A DNA stretch of 64,000 bases from Notospermus geniculatus (GCA_002633025.1 NMRB01000357.1:181736-245735), one strand, 5' to 3'. Positions 46,701 to 57,239 are shown, numbered from the stretch's first letter. The notes: a model not told the origin generated them from the sequence alone. A program made the numbers and translations.

Positions 46701-49700
46701 AACATTGGGGATTTATTTAAAGAATTGTTGGAAAAATTGTCCTGAGAACAAGAAGCGGCCACAGAGTGGAATGTCCTAGGATCATATTTCTGGAGCAGTT
46801 GAGTTAGGAATAAAGACGTGCACACACCAAACAAACAGGGTCAACTGCACAGAAAGTCCGATAGTGCTACTGGCACCTATCGGCGGTTAGTTATAATGCA
46901 TTTTTCCATTAATTAAACTGCCGATAGTCACCGAAAGCACTATCGGACTTTCTGTGTGGTCGGCCCTGGATTCCAGTCCATTGCCATTCTCGCAAGCCAA
47001 TGGCTTCGACCGAATTTCATTTTCAACGAAGCGTCCACACAGGACCCACGCAAAAAGGGGTCACGATTTCAGTGTCAATGCTTCATTGAAATAGCAATGA
47101 AGCCACTGGCTTGCGGGAATTACACAGCTACAGTCCTCCCTCGGTATTACGTACCTCGATTTAACGAACTCCCGGATACTGTAAAGCAGGAAAATTTCGC
47201 GTGCAGGAAATTTTCGCGAATTTCGCGAGAGTGTATGAGTCGCAAAAATTTCCTGTCGCGAATATAAGTACACGCAAGTGATATATACGGTCCGTGAAAA
47301 AAAACTGAAAAAATGGCAGAGACCCGCGAAAATATCCTGCCGCGAATATGTCTATAATTCTTGATTCGCGAAAATTCCAGGCCGCGAAATTATCTTGCTT
47401 TACAGTATTACGAACCCAACGGCTGGCTCCCAAAATTTCACGGCATGTGTGTATTTAGGCCTGTTTGGTCAGTTGTGAGACCCAATTCCTCACCATGATC
47501 AGTTACGTTGTGTACAATACAAACCAAATTATCCAAGCTTGGGTTTCATAAGTGTACAATACAAACCGAATTATCCAACCTTGGGTTTGATTAATGCATG
47601 TTTGAGCGTTTAGTCAGTCAAATACGCAGTAATTATGCTCTAAACATGACAAAGAATGTTTGTTTGTTAGGCAGCCTACTCAGTGTGGTCATCATGCCCC
47701 CACGGACGAATCCTCGCTATTACGAACTCCTCGTTATTACGAACTTACCCCTGGACCCCGAGGGGTTCGTAATAGCGAGGGAGGACTGTATTTGTAATCA
47801 AGTTTGGTGTGGGCTTGTACCTTTAGTGTAGGTGGGGTGTGTTGACAACCCCAATAGAAAATAAATGTGGCCACTGATATGTCAAATGAGGAAGAATCAG
47901 GCCTCAAATTGGCTTCAAGCAAATGTGATGTCATGGTTACCACAAATCTCGATTTCCCTCACATGACATATCAAGAGGAAAGATAAGTTCCAGAACAAGC
48001 CACATAATAACTATAGACATGTCTTTACGACATAAATGCAAGATATCAAACCGTCTTATTCTGCATGACAACTCAGCGTGATGAAGATCACCTTAGCTGA
48101 TACCCTCCGTACCAAGACTCCTTGCCAACCATCCTCTAGGACAGAACGTCTCGGCATTTTCCCTCGCCAACCCTCCACCACAACCGAAATAGAGGAGGTT
48201 GCCTGCAACCATCCAATGACAGTCAAAGGGATCTGGGAGGTGGTCTTTGCCAACCACTCCCAAGCTCACCAGATTATCTGGGAGGAAGACCTAAACCTAC
48301 CTTTTTTTGATCTCAACCAAACACCCTGGCATGATATTCACGCTGTACGCATGTCTCATTTGCCTGGGTTTGGGAGAATGGTAAGAGCTGATGACACGGC
48401 TGGACAGGGTTAGATTATAGGAGGATATGACGGCAGAGTTGCACTGAAGAACCCACTGGATATATTCGGACAGGGTGGTGGTGCAAGGGGTTGTACCAAA
48501 GACATTAAAACCAAAGCAAAGCAATGAAGAAACGTCGCGTCACACCCTTTTTTACGGTGCAACAGGGATGAGATGTAGAAAAAGGGGTATAACTGTTCAC
48601 AGCACCTCCCAGGGTGGTACCGCGGATACATGTATTTTGCAGGTTCTGTATTGGACCAACACTGGAATGGAAAGGGGCTGTTCGTTTTCGTCACTCAAGA
48701 GGAATCTGAGTTGTGATCCTTGGGAAAACGGAAAAAGCTATGCCCTTGCAAATTGCAGGGATTATTTGTTGTGCTGTACAGAATAATCGCTGCAATTCTT
48801 AGCTTTCTCCATTTTCCCATGGATCACAACTCAGATTCCTCAATCGACGAAAACGAACCGCCCCTTTCATCTTATTTCCTGTGAGAATACAAGCATCTCC
48901 CGATGGGCAGCCCACCCAACAAAATGACCTGTGTATTCTTCAATCGGATGGTTTATGAGTGACAGGACAGGAAACCATCAGCTCAAGGGTGTGGATTAGC
49001 GATGATTTATGACAGCATGGGATTTGGGACTCCTTCGACCTTTCCAATAACAGCTGGAATGAAAAAAACACCCTCTTTGATCCCATGCCGGCTTTATCGT
49101 CTTCCTGCACTGGACAGAGAAGACGTACTCCTGAAATCTAACCCTGTTCATGACCGTGTGCAAAGCGCTTCATCATTGATTCCTGGAATAAAGGAACACC
49201 AAGCAGTAGCTTACACTACGAACTTAAAGAACTTAAAAGAAGCCGCTAAGACGAACTAAAAGAAAATAAAGAAATCAAAAATGTACTGATAATTGTCATG
49301 AATGTTACAAATAGTAGAAAACATGGGAATGTACACATAATAATGTTATATAATAATGTTTCCAGTTGAAATGAGTTTGATAATCATTGCAATTCATCAA
49401 AATTGTTTTACTTTCTTTGATCATAAAACTAGAGTCACAATGGATAGAAACTCAACCATCTCCAAACACTTGAATATTTTAGGGTCCGTTTCCACCAACG
49501 TTCGCATTGGCATCGGCGTTTCAATTTGCATTCAAACGTTTCCACCGAAAGATAATGCGATACGGCCCTTATGCTGAGTAGGCAAGTTGTCCTTGCTCCA
49601 TTTCGATCGAGATGACATATCGCTCCAAATATAGCATAGAAAACATGCGCATCAAGATTATAATTTGGTATGGGGCATCAGGTGCTTTCGATGCCGACTT

Positions 49701-52700
49701 CAACGCTGATGCAAAAGTGCGGCGGATACACTTTACACAGATGTCATTCGAACGCCGATGCTACCGCTGAAGCAGACGCCATACACTGGTGGAGACGGGC
49801 CCTTACTCTGCGGAGGCAGTCGTGCTGCACCACCACACTCATAGCGGAAATACACAAGAGAGCAAAGCTTTTAGAACATGACTACAGTGGAACATCTCTT
49901 GAGAACGAACCAGACACGCAGTCTGTATGGAAACTCAAATTCAGGTTGATGTCACAAACTCTTAAAATTTTCTCGATACCTCACATTCTTTCTGCAGGAT
50001 ACAGGGATTCCTCGCCAATACCGTCTTCTGGCCCATATTAATTGAGGCCCTCACGATGTAAGATTTGGCAACCAAGCTCTCTACCGTAAAGCACAGTACA
50101 CCAGGCAAATCTGCTCGTCACCGAGCAAAATCGGCTGTTGATGCCAGGTGTGCGCTGGACAGCGATGCTTGGAATCTTCTCGCCAACGATGCCCGCCTAT
50201 TATCAAACTATACCAAAACTGATATTGCCTACATGTAGTTTGCGGTGGCTGGTGAGAAGATCGGTGGCGATTAGATTGTTTGTGATATCGCATGGTGTGC
50301 GGCTGGCTTAACCCCTGTTGTGGGCCCAGGAAAAGCATGGAACTTGTTAGATTAGAGCCAGCATTGAAAGGCGGTACTGGCAAGGACTCCCTGTATCCTG
50401 TCAGTAAAGAATTCAAGGCAAACCCTTGAAAAAATGTCCATGATTATTTCAATCCATGATGTAGGACAGTGAAATCATTATAATTATGTTCACATCGTTC
50501 ATTTATCCTAGGTTCCATGCTGGAGTTTAATTATTATTGATCACTAAAATCTAAGTGAATTGAAAGTGTGAGGTTTGCGGTCTAATTTATACGGCAACCA
50601 TAAGCACCCATCCACTGTACTCATGTTAGCTCTAATGTGCTACATTTCACCAGACATCTTTTGACCCAAATCCAATGGACAGACATGGGATGTCCCCATG
50701 ATAAAGGAATTAGACACATTGCCAATATCACCATTGACGAGACAAAACTTGTCCGACACCCAACTGTGTCCATGATCGATTCTTTTCAAAACTTAAGGCA
50801 GCATTATCCCGAACAAAACGAAGAATCTACAGAGTGGAGAATTTCACAGGCCAATTACATGGTAAGGAAAGGAAGGTACAGCTTATTGTACTCATAGCGA
50901 AGTGCCCCGCCCCCGGCCAAATTTTATTTCAAAAGTTTCTTCTATGAAAATGGAATCTACTGAACATTCTGTATTTCTAATTCAGAGAGAAGGCAGACAC
51001 CAGCTTGTGACATTTAGCTGCGCCACATATATTTCATGTATTTTTTTCAGGTTGTTGGGCAAGTTGGGACAGTCATCTGTGGCTGCACTGCTGCGTGATG
51101 TTACTGGTGGTGTAGCCATTTTCAAGACCCCATCATTAGACAAACCGTGATACGTGCACAAAAGATGATACTGCAACTTGTTACTTCAGAATTCTGGACT
51201 TCCAGTAGATTGATGAAACAATTCTATAGAGGATGTGCACGTGACGTCATCATTGACGTCATAATTCGCACGTCAGCCATGTTGGACGTCATCTGACGCT
51301 ACGAATACCTTGGACGTGCCGTCCAACATGGCGGCATCTCGTCATCATGGTGACGTCATAATCATCGCTGCACGTCCTCTATAGGCTACGGCCAGGATTA
51401 CAGCACGTTGTATACCATGCAAATTTCACAGTTCCTCCCTTGTTCATTTGTACATGTAACATGAATTAAAACACAATTCATGACCATTTCAATTTTCCTT
51501 TGAATCACGAATAACAGCTGGAAAATGATTGTTTGAACTGTTGACATGCATTATCATCAAGTCCAGACTGAAAACAGTTTCCATTCCCGTCCCTTGTTGA
51601 ACATGTTGAAGATGACATTCCATGAAATCTCGCACACACAACTCTTGCCAGTTTTTCGTAGGACTACTCTATTGCATCATATAGCTTAGTTCTGACGTTG
51701 AGCATTAGCTGGCGCTGCACATTAGCATTCGATCTCATTGGTTAACACGTAGACCACGTCGGACATGAATGTACCCTCAAGAAAGGCACAGAAGGAAGGA
51801 AGTTGGCATTGTCAAGGATGGAACGGAAGCGACCATTGTTCTTCAAGAAAACCTCATTCAACATCATCAGTTAGCAGACGGTCATGTAACTACATACAGG
51901 TAGTACTCATCAGGCTGGAAACTGGATCCTTCCTCACAGAGACAGGCATGGTTTCAACATCTTGCCCTGACAAGCGTTCCTATCGCTCCTAGTCCTACTC
52001 TCGCTCAAGGGGGCGTAGTTGGAGGGCGTAGGCCTTGATCTGTCAATGGTTTCACACTGTCACTTCTGCTCCTACATTCACTATATCCCACAAACACATC
52101 ATGGGTAGTTTCGAACACTGGTAACTACTCTCGCTCAAGGGGGCGTAGTTGGAGGGCGAAGTGACCGTAGGCCTTGATCTGTCAATGGTTTCACACTGTC
52201 ACTTCTGCTCCTACATTCACTATATCCCACAAACACATCATGGGTAGTTTCGAACACTGGTAACTGGGTGAATAGTTTCTGAATCTGAGGACACAATTAC
52301 CAGGAAACTGCACACAAACTCTTGAATTGCTCTTTGTCCATCCTCTCCAAGAATGCTGCTTCTCCAATGCACTGCAAGAATTCTTCCTTTCCAATGGGCG
52401 TCCATCCTCATCAGCACCTGCACCTGCACTGAAGGTTCAACAGCACACTGGAAAATTGCGATGGCCGATTGGTGGTCTCACAGCAAAGTCACTCAGCCAC
52501 TGTAACAATTCATCCAGAAAATCAATCAAACGTGCACTCTTCCTCTGATTTGCAATCTGACGTCCTAAGATCTGACGTCTGAAGCCAAAATTTTCTTCTC
52601 TTCTTCTGATTTCCAATCTGAAGTCCTAAGATCCGAAGCCGAAATTTTCGTAGACATGCACCAGACTCGCATTTGGACAGCTGGTGAATCCGTGTGTACG

Positions 52701-55700
52701 AATTTTACCACCGCCTTCAATTGTCCTGCTGCAACCACACTTGCAAAAAGCAGCGTGAGAGGGTGGATGCCCTTCAATGGAATAATACATGGTTTTAAAC
52801 CCCTTCAGGGTGGATCATTTTTGAGTATTCGGAGTACATGTACCACATCACATAATGTTAAGGCTCTATGACAGCAAAATGACACATAAGCAAAGTCTGT
52901 GCAAATCTGAATCTAATTGCAACCTGCTAGTGTGGTAGTTTGCCTTGAAGCATCACCCGCACCCCTGAAGAGGTTAAATACTGTAGGATTCCATGTTGGA
53001 CGAATCGTCATCCTCAGAGCACTTGCTCAGAACTCTGAGAAAACAGGGTTAGTAAATGTCGTCTACAACTACATGACGTTTTCAAGACAACGTCCGACTT
53101 TTAAACATGCAAACGTCTAGGTTACCTACGTTAGTGGCCTTGTCTCTTGGAATGAACCAGCTGGGTCAAGTCCATGAGACTGACCAACGTTTTAGACAAC
53201 CGTGTCGATTGTCTACATAGGCCTACATGTACACTTTTACCAATGCAACAGCTCGTGTTTTTGAGCTGGTAAGGGGTGCAGCCCTGCCTTGCAAAGGCAT
53301 GAACACCAAGGCAATGTGACCTTGTGCAATTCTTGCCACTCAAGTGACAGGCAGGACTACCGACAGCACGACAGTGCTGGTCGGACAACCACTCGACACA
53401 CGATTCTCTGTCAGTGGGAGTTTTTCATGCATGCATTTTGAGATGGACTGGCTTTACTGGTTTGTCACTTCAGTATCAAGGAATTGACACGGTGACGATC
53501 AAAAAGCCAGGGACCACCCCCTCTGGATACACCTTCAGAAATATGACTTCAGCAATGCTGAATCTGTGGGGGCGTGTCAACAGCTGCTGCATGGCAACTG
53601 TCAGCTCCAGACCCTGGAACTTGAGGCTTGTTGAGGTGTCCTTAGACAATCAATCAAACAAGTACCGGTAATGACAAGAAGGAAAGTTTTAAATCTGTCT
53701 TCAGATACTTGACTGATGGCCAAGTGATAGTAAACGTAAAGTCGTCTCCGAATTTTGCAAATTTTCGACCCCAAGGGGGGTCCTCATCAGGCACATTCTA
53801 CATTAGTAGTAGAGATCCCAGAAGGAAGACCCTGGTTGGGTTCGAAAATTTGCGAAATTCGGAGACGACTTTACGTTTACTGTCATTTTGTGTGTCGTTT
53901 TTTGTGCTCTATGTTGGACGACTGATGGCCAAACATGTTCAGTCAACTCAGTGGCAGGAGGAAATAACACGTTATTATTTGAAATGAGAATTATTTAGTC
54001 CACAGAGATGAAAAGCACAAGAATTGACACACAATATATGATAAATAAAAAGGCAATTTCCAGAGTGTTTGCGAATTTTCGACCCCAACCGGGGTCTTCT
54101 TCAGGCTGGAACTTTACAATCCGAAACTCTAGAACAGACTGAGCTGAAACCCAAATGTAGACATGAAGTATCCCATCCAAACAGGACGTGACAGCAATTA
54201 AGGAAAGAAAAGAGTACAAGCCCCAAAAGGTGGTTGCTCAACCTAACAGAAANNNNNNNNNNNNNNNNNNNNNNNNNNNNNNNNNNNNNNNNNNNNNNNN
54301 NNNNNNNNNNNNNNNNNNNNNNNNNNNNNNNNNNNNNNNNNNNNNNNNNNNNNNNNNNNNNNNNNNNNNNNNNNNNNNNNNNNNNNNNNNNNNNNNNNNN
54401 NNNNNNNNNNNNNNNNNNNNNNNNNNNNNNNNNNNNNNNNNNNNNNNNNNNNNNNNNNNNNNNNNNNNNNNNNNNNNNNNNNNNNNNNNNNNNNNNNNNN
54501 NNNNNNNNNNNNNNNNNNNNNNNNNNNNNNNNNNNNNNNNNNNNNNNNNNNNNNNNNNNNNNNNNNNNNNNNNNNNNNNNNNNNNNNNNNNNNNNNNNNN
54601 NNNNNNNNNNNNNNNNNNNNNNNNNNNNNNNNNNNNNNNNNNNNNNNNNNNNNNNNNNNNNNNNNNNNNNNNNNNNNNNNNNNNNNNNNNNNNNNNNNNN
54701 NNNNNNNNNNNNNNNNNNNNNNNNNNNNNNNNNNNNNNNNNNNNNNNNNNNNNNNNNNNNNNNNNNNNNNNNNNNNNNNNNNNNNNNNNNNNNNNNNNNN
54801 NNNNNNNNNNNNNNNNNNGGTGTCCTTAATGGAGAGGTTCCACTGTACATGTATGTAGATGGCAAACGTTTGCACCCCTTTTTCTGGGAGAGCAGAGCAA
54901 GATGAGAGAGTGGCCAGGAGGTGCAGGCCTAGCTAACCCATTTGCCATGTGGGCCTTGCCGTCTCCTGCCGTCCGACTCTCAATAGGCCTACTGCACTGC
55001 GGGCACTACCAGGCATTACCAAATGAGGAACCTGCTAACTCGCCTACCGCCAGGTGAGGCGATGTGAGCCGTGTACCGTTTTCCAAGCATTTTGTCCCTG
55101 TGGCTCTGTGTCTGTGCCAAAAACGTTGGGGATCCAATATTTTTGCGATGTCTTTGACAGCAGCTCACAGAACTGCCCTCTCAGGGGCAAAAATGTCCAA
55201 GTGGGTTCCTCATCTTCCACTGTGGTCATGGGTGAACTTCAAGCACTAACCGATCAGGGCCGTATTTAACTTTTTGGTCCAGGGGGGCAGAAGCCTCTCT
55301 GAGGGGCAGAAGACCTCTTTTGCCGTTTTTGCCCAAAATCTGCATGAAAATCACGTTTTTTGGTTGGCTCTGGGGGGGCAACTGCCCCCCTCGCCCACCC
55401 CTTTAAATACGACCCTGCCGATGCACCCTATCATTCCCTTCTCTTACCACAGCAGGTACTGTAATCTGAGTTTGTGGCTGGCAATTTGCGTTTGACAATA
55501 GGAGGCCTAACGACAGAAGCCACCTTTGCGTGGTCGTGGGGTGACTAGGCCTTCATCCCAGTGGCAGTGTAAGAGGCGACAGCCTCAGTATCCAATACCC
55601 ATCAATTCTACACTCTGCCCACCATTCCAAACCTCCAAATGGGACGCTACACAATGCAGCCACTTCTTCAGACCATACTGTGTGTACACCATGGGCAACA

Positions 55701-55894
55701 ATGTATACCGATACCGCTACAGTGTATGCATGTACAGTAATGTATGCAAGGTAGTGCCCGTCAGCGCGTCGCGGGAACGCTCACCGCATTATGCGAAACG
55801 GTTCAAATTTAACACATAAATCGCAAAGAAAACTATGTTATCTACCTTCTGGGACATTAGGCTCGTCCTTAGTCGCTGGAAAATATGGATCCAT
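25741..55894 (-). CDS. Unidentified Met/Gly/Gln-rich low-complexity protein with basic RG-rich N-terminal segment
   Basis: Seven exons in gene order: 55894-55846, 31441-31192, 29903-29833, 29664-28318, 27842-27759, 27249-27166, 26418-25741 (stop TAA). Ignoring the single N at 29357, the total is 2562 nt, exactly 854 codons, and every junction is GT-AG and in phase. Order of parts: short acidic start (MDPYFPATKDEPNVPE, in a GCCATGG context); a basic box with RRIRSRTRRGKG and SKRGRGG; about 470 residues of GMGM/GMSSTQ/Ser-Gly repeats; an acid patch EAEEEDENEDD; a possibly folded segment (KKKLLGVLE to SDKDTDMIMQITGKVTEQY); then a Gln/Tyr/Gly/Met-rich tail ending GAGSGNYPS. Composition suggests a nuclear, condensate-prone RNA-associated protein, but that is inference; I do not recognise the family. 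The distant first exon rests on splice phase and Kozak fit only. A polyadenylation signal AATAAA is at 25576-25581 (minus). Confidence 0.72.
27440..27670. repeat. Dispersed TIR repeat (AGATCTGCGCACTTC ends), copy 1
   Basis: Contains CAGATCTGCACACTTCCACT and GTTTCAGACCGAGGTTG, shared with 33643-33830 and 41698-41945. Lies in an intron of the Met/Gly-rich gene. Confidence 0.6.
29115..29305. repeat. Coding minisatellite, about 27-bp unit
   Basis: Consecutive CATCCCCATRCC-type units with GGTCGACGT on the plus strand encode the repeated GMGMTSTP/GMGMSSTQ block of the Met/Gly-rich protein on the minus strand. Copies are nearly identical at DNA level, so this is recent slippage or unequal exchange. 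Confidence 0.8.
29357..29357. other. Single N that breaks a coding frame
   Basis: Lies within the large exon 28318-29664. With it counted as a base the two halves of the exon are in different frames. Without it both the frame and the junction phases fit. Best read as an assembly artefact. Confidence 0.85.
29984..30533. repeat. TIR element (TACCGTAAAGC ends)
   Basis: Ends TACCGTAAAGCAAAATAT / ATATTTCGCTTTACGGTA, 550 bp, with GGGGAGGGCCTCATAAAA duplicated inside. Its ends resemble the TACTGTAAAGCA family. Confidence 0.75.
30646..31083. repeat. Nested pair: CCGCCAGAAA element interrupted by a CCAGGCGCGGATCCAG element
   Basis: Outer ends are CAGGGTCTCCGCCAGAAA and ACTGGCAGAAACACTG. The inner element at 30762-31054 is flanked by GTACCC on both sides, a plausible target-site duplication. 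Confidence 0.65.
32025..32700. repeat. Tandem repeat of about 130-155 bp, interrupted by a TIR element
   Basis: Units start TTTGACCTYTGTGACCTTGA then AAGTAGGTCAAATCAAAA near 32028, 32167 and 32322. They continue with TTAGAGGAAACCACCATAAA and AGCAAGCAGCATTCAGGAG. The third unit is split by the element at 32369-32615. The same TGACCT segment occurs at about 3870. Confidence 0.8.
32369..32615. repeat. TIR element (TTAAAGGAGTTAGACGCC ends)
   Basis: Perfect inverted ends of about 30 nt, TTAAAGGAGTTAGACGCC then GAAGTTGTAAAC, inserted into a unit of the surrounding tandem repeat. Confidence 0.87.
33311..33530. repeat. CRE-containing dispersed repeat (inverted copy of 22805-23010)
   Basis: Holds GACGTCATTTGACGTCAATT and CAAGATGGCAGATTTTTCCG. 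Matches the complement of 22805-23010. Confidence 0.6.
33643..33830. repeat. Dispersed TIR repeat, copy 2 (truncated)
   Basis: ATCTCAAATTGACATAAC ... TCGGTCTGAAACTGAATGAT, as in 41698-41945. The right end is missing. Confidence 0.6.
34529..35309. repeat. Layered palindromes (three nested or adjacent foldbacks)
   Basis: 34529-34783: AAAGATAATGTATCA paired with TGATACATTATCTTT. 34780-35309: ends TTTAAAGGGAGACATC / GATGTCTCCCTTTAAAG. Inside are two further near-perfect hairpins: 34808-34922 (GTTTATCTATTGTTTGTG core) and about 34970-35255 (CACACCCCGAGCTCACGAAT core). Confidence 0.82.
35604..35735. repeat. Foldback element (AGGCTTCCTGTACATAG ends)
   Basis: Arms AGGCTTCCTGTACATAGAAG then TATACGG and their complements, 132 bp. 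Confidence 0.8.
35740..37298. other. Intron sequence, nothing recognised
   Basis: No inverted element and no exon with good protein support. A short minus-strand frame at 36631-36686 with a GTGAGT donor was considered and rejected as a start exon. Confidence 0.5.
37299..37628. repeat. TIR element (AGGGCAAG ends)
   Basis: Ends AGGGCAAGCAAAAAATTTTT and AATTTTTTTTCTTGCCCTT, 330 bp. Confidence 0.7.
37629..39981. other. Intron sequence with a 30-nt assembly gap
   Basis: No gene or repeat family recognised. Bases 39639-39668 are N. Confidence 0.6.
39982..40123. repeat. Foldback element (AAGGACGGCTTTCC ends)
   Basis: Arms run from AAGGACGGCTTTCCATTGGA through GCGTTTCCGTG, with near-perfect complements. 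Confidence 0.85.
40200..40455. repeat. Two head-to-head GGGCCCATATTCATAAA foldbacks
   Basis: 40200-40306 and 40347-40455. Each is a palindrome with TACTTAAGTCTAAGTGTGAC arms and loop TTTGTTCAACA. The two copies are mutually inverted. More copies lie at 42592-43075 and 44188-44302. Confidence 0.87.
40801..41030. repeat. Foldback with CRE-like core
   Basis: Ends ATCACTCCAAAAGAGTGCAG / CTGTGCTCTTTTGGAGTGAT. The interior holds GTCATGACGTCCCGC and its complement. Confidence 0.75.
41698..41945. repeat. Dispersed TIR repeat, copy 3 (complete)
   Basis: Ends ATAGACCGTTCTCAAATTGA and GAATTCGAGAATCGTCTAT, with AGATCTGCGCACTTCTG and its complement just inside. Inserted among the stem-loop array. Confidence 0.75.
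42592..43075. repeat. Cluster of partial and nested GGGCCCATATTCATAAA foldbacks
   Basis: At least four copies, some truncated into one another, all with AAGTCTAAGTGTGACACTTA and TATGTTTATGAATA segments. Located between stem-loop copies of the array. Confidence 0.82.
43348..43515. repeat. TIR element (TAGGAGC ends), paralogue of the ENO4 intron element
   Basis: Shares AGTTGACCAATAGGTGT, ATTGGTCCGCTAGAA and GACTGCTCCTAT with 60172-60343 in the same order. Confidence 0.75.
44188..44302. repeat. GGCCCCGTATTCATAAA foldback
   Basis: Palindrome with ACTTAGGTCTAAGTATGACA and complement around TTGTTCAACACAAA. Same family as 40200. Confidence 0.85.
44525..45720 (+). repeat. Higher-order tandem repeat (about 338 bp) inside the stem-loop array
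   Basis: Alternating units of about 180 and 158 bp: same-type stem-loops are spaced 337 (44725 to 45062), 339 (45062 to 45401), 340 (44904 to 45244) and 338 (45244 to 45582). Each unit also has GTGAG-ACCATTGC-CTCAC (a second small hairpin), GTAAGATGACTGACGGTCCT and AAAATGTTTGGTA. Confidence 0.85.
46282..46847. other. Intron sequence, nothing recognised
   Basis: No stem-loop copies beyond 46281, and no exon or inverted element seen. Confidence 0.6.
46848..46957. repeat. Foldback (CACAGAAAGTCCGATAGTGC ends)
   Basis: Arms CACAGAAAGTCCGATAGTGC and complement. An inner ACCTATCGGCGGTTAGTT also pairs with AACTGCCGATAGT. Confidence 0.8.
47178..47407. repeat. TIR element TACTGTAAAGCA, copy 2
   Basis: About 230 bp, same family as 19964-20195 in inverted order. 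Flanked by CGAACTCC and TTACGAAC segments of a further repeat (TTACGAACTCC also at about 47720). Confidence 0.85.
47408..48673. other. Intron sequence, low-level repeats only
   Basis: A direct duplication (TGTACAATACAAACC, about 47510 and 47553) and a diverged copy of the 7601-7799 element near 48410-48610. No exon found. Confidence 0.5.
48674..48865. repeat. Foldback (GGGGCTGTTCGTTTTCGTC ends)
   Basis: Arms include GAATCTGAGTTGTGATCC and its complement. 192 bp. Confidence 0.8.
49481..49803. repeat. TIR element (AGGGTCCGTTTCCACCA ends)
   Basis: Ends AGGGTCCGTTTCCACCA / TGGTGGAGACGGGCCCT. The interior holds GCATTGGCATCGGCG- and CAACGCTGATGC-like inverted motifs. End style is hAT-like (inference). 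Confidence 0.75.
49804..51223. other. Intron sequence, nothing recognised
   Basis: Short open frames only. The stretch around 50115-50240 (plus) reads protein-like for about 50 codons but matches no family I know. Confidence 0.5.
51224..51383. repeat. CRE-rich TIR element, short form
   Basis: Ends CTATAGAGGATGTGCACGTG and CTGCACGTCCTCTATAG. Three TGACGTCAT sites within 160 bp. Confidence 0.8.
51995..52264. repeat. Tandem duplication, 130-140 bp
   Basis: Copy 1 starts at 51995, copy 2 at 52125. Identical except for an extra 9-10 nt (AAGTGACCG) in copy 2. Starts CTACTCTCGCTCAAGGGGGC. Confidence 0.9.
52265..53722. other. Intron sequence, nothing recognised
   Basis: Only a local duplication of TGACGTCCTAAGATCTGA-like sequence near 52556-52650. 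Confidence 0.5.
53728..53882. repeat. Foldback around GACCCCAA...GGGTC
   Basis: Arms AGTAAACGTAAAGTCGTCTC then CGAATTTTGCAAATTTTCGA and complements. Related to 54000-54130 and 56331-56563. Confidence 0.75.
54253..54818. other. Assembly gap (566 N)
   Basis: Run of N within intron 1 of the Met/Gly-rich gene. Could hide an exon. Confidence 0.98.
55255..55418. repeat. TIR element (CAGGGCCGTATTTAA ends)
   Basis: Ends CAGGGCCGTATTTAA / TTTAAATACGACCCTG, 164 bp, with a G-rich and C-rich arm pair inside. Confidence 0.78.
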
Positions 55895-56330
55895 GGCACA
55901 AATTCGCTTTAGGAGGCATGAAAACTACGAATACGACGTCGATCACAGAAGCTTTACGTGTGTTCACTGACAAAGAACAAATCGCCATGATAAGTGCCAT
56001 CTAACGGCAAAATGAAAAACGGCGCCGTGAGCCATTTTCTATTGAATTCGTGTTAACCCCTTTATTGCCAAACACCTGGTAATGACTCGTGAGCGTTCAT
56101 GCCCAACTTTGTTTTTGGCGTGACTGGGCAGACTTTTTGATGGAATGTTGATTAGCACAGTGGGAAGACAAACTCAAACTTTGAGAAAAAACACTGATAA
56201 GGCCGACTTGGACTCCCGGTCTTGGACTGTACCAAAGCAAAAGCAGACGATTCGTATCATATAAGTCCCCCAAAGAGTTCATTGGGTTTTTTGGATGAGA
56301 AGGACCCAAAGAGAAGGCGAGCACAAAAAT

Positions 56331-56563
56331 CGACACACAATATATATAATAAAGTATATAAAGTCAATTTCCAGAATATTTAGCAAATTTTCGACCCCAA
56401 CCGGGGTCTTCTTCAGGCTGGAACTTTACATTACAATCTGAAACTCTAGAAAAGACTTTTCTAGAGTTTCAGATTGTAAAGTTCCAGCCTGAAGAAGACC
56501 CCAGTTGGGGTCGAAAATTTGCTAAATATTCTGGAAATTGACTTTATATACTTTATTGGATGA
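56331..56563. repeat. Foldback (AATAAAGTATATAAAGTCAA arms)
   Basis: Near-perfect arms with GACCCCAACCGGGGTC then TTCTTCAGGCTGGAACTTTA and complement. It occupies the gap between the first exon of the Met/Gly-rich gene and the 3' end of ENO4. Confidence 0.87.
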
Positions 56564-57120
56564 GAAGGAAAGGTTTTAATCCCGATTTGATAAACATGCC
56601 TAGGCCTACTACCACAGTACAGGATTTGCCTGGAGGAGATTTATTTGAACAACTTGGATAACTGTCTTGGGATAACATTAGGCTAGGGGTCATAGATTCA
56701 AAGGGGTAAGGGTCTTAGGTCTTTGAATGGGTGTAGGCCTACCATAACAGTACAAAAAACTGTGGAGACCAAGACTCTAAAACCGAGAATCTATAAAATT
56801 AAGACCCTCAAGACCTTTCTACAACCCTGGAAGACCTAAGGCCCTATGGCAGAGGGTCTCAGTTATGTTGACTGACTGCAAGGGTCTATATGGTCAACAC
56901 ATTCAAATTTAACAGCTAGTGCTTTGTCTTCAAAAAGAAATATAATTTACATCAGTTTCTATAAAATTCATTTATTTATATATTTGAATCTTGGAGGAAT
57001 TCCTCCAAGTCTGAATATATATTTTACATATTTACAACAAAACTGTCACTAATAAGTCGAATGCACATTCTTTTTCATTTTTCACAGTAGGTGGACGGAC
57101 ATGAGATGGGTGGAATCCTT

Positions 57121-57239
57121 GGGCCGTATTCTAGAAGCTTCCTTAACTCTAAGGTTCCCCTTTAGCTATTGCTTGCAGGGCAGAAAACAAAAGCTTAGAG
57201 TGGACCTTAGAGTTAAGGAGGCTTCTAGAATACGGGCCC
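57121..57239. repeat. TIR element (GGGCCGTATTCTAGAAGC ends)
   Basis: Ends GGGCCGTATTCTAGAAGC / GCTTCTAGAATACGGGCC. Ends 122 bp past the ENO4 stop codon and therefore may sit in its 3' UTR. Confidence 0.82.

Noticed and set aside
49002-49259. Small plus-strand ORF of 85 codons followed by AATAAA
   Set aside because: No recognisable domain, no partner exons, and composition like the surrounding intron.
50085-50240. Possible plus-strand exon (SAVDARCALDSDAWNLLAND)
   Set aside because: Open for only about 54 codons, with no recognised family and no convincing flanking splice sites.
54101-54905. Open frames across 54.1-54.9 kb
   Set aside because: They are artefacts of reading through the 566-N gap.
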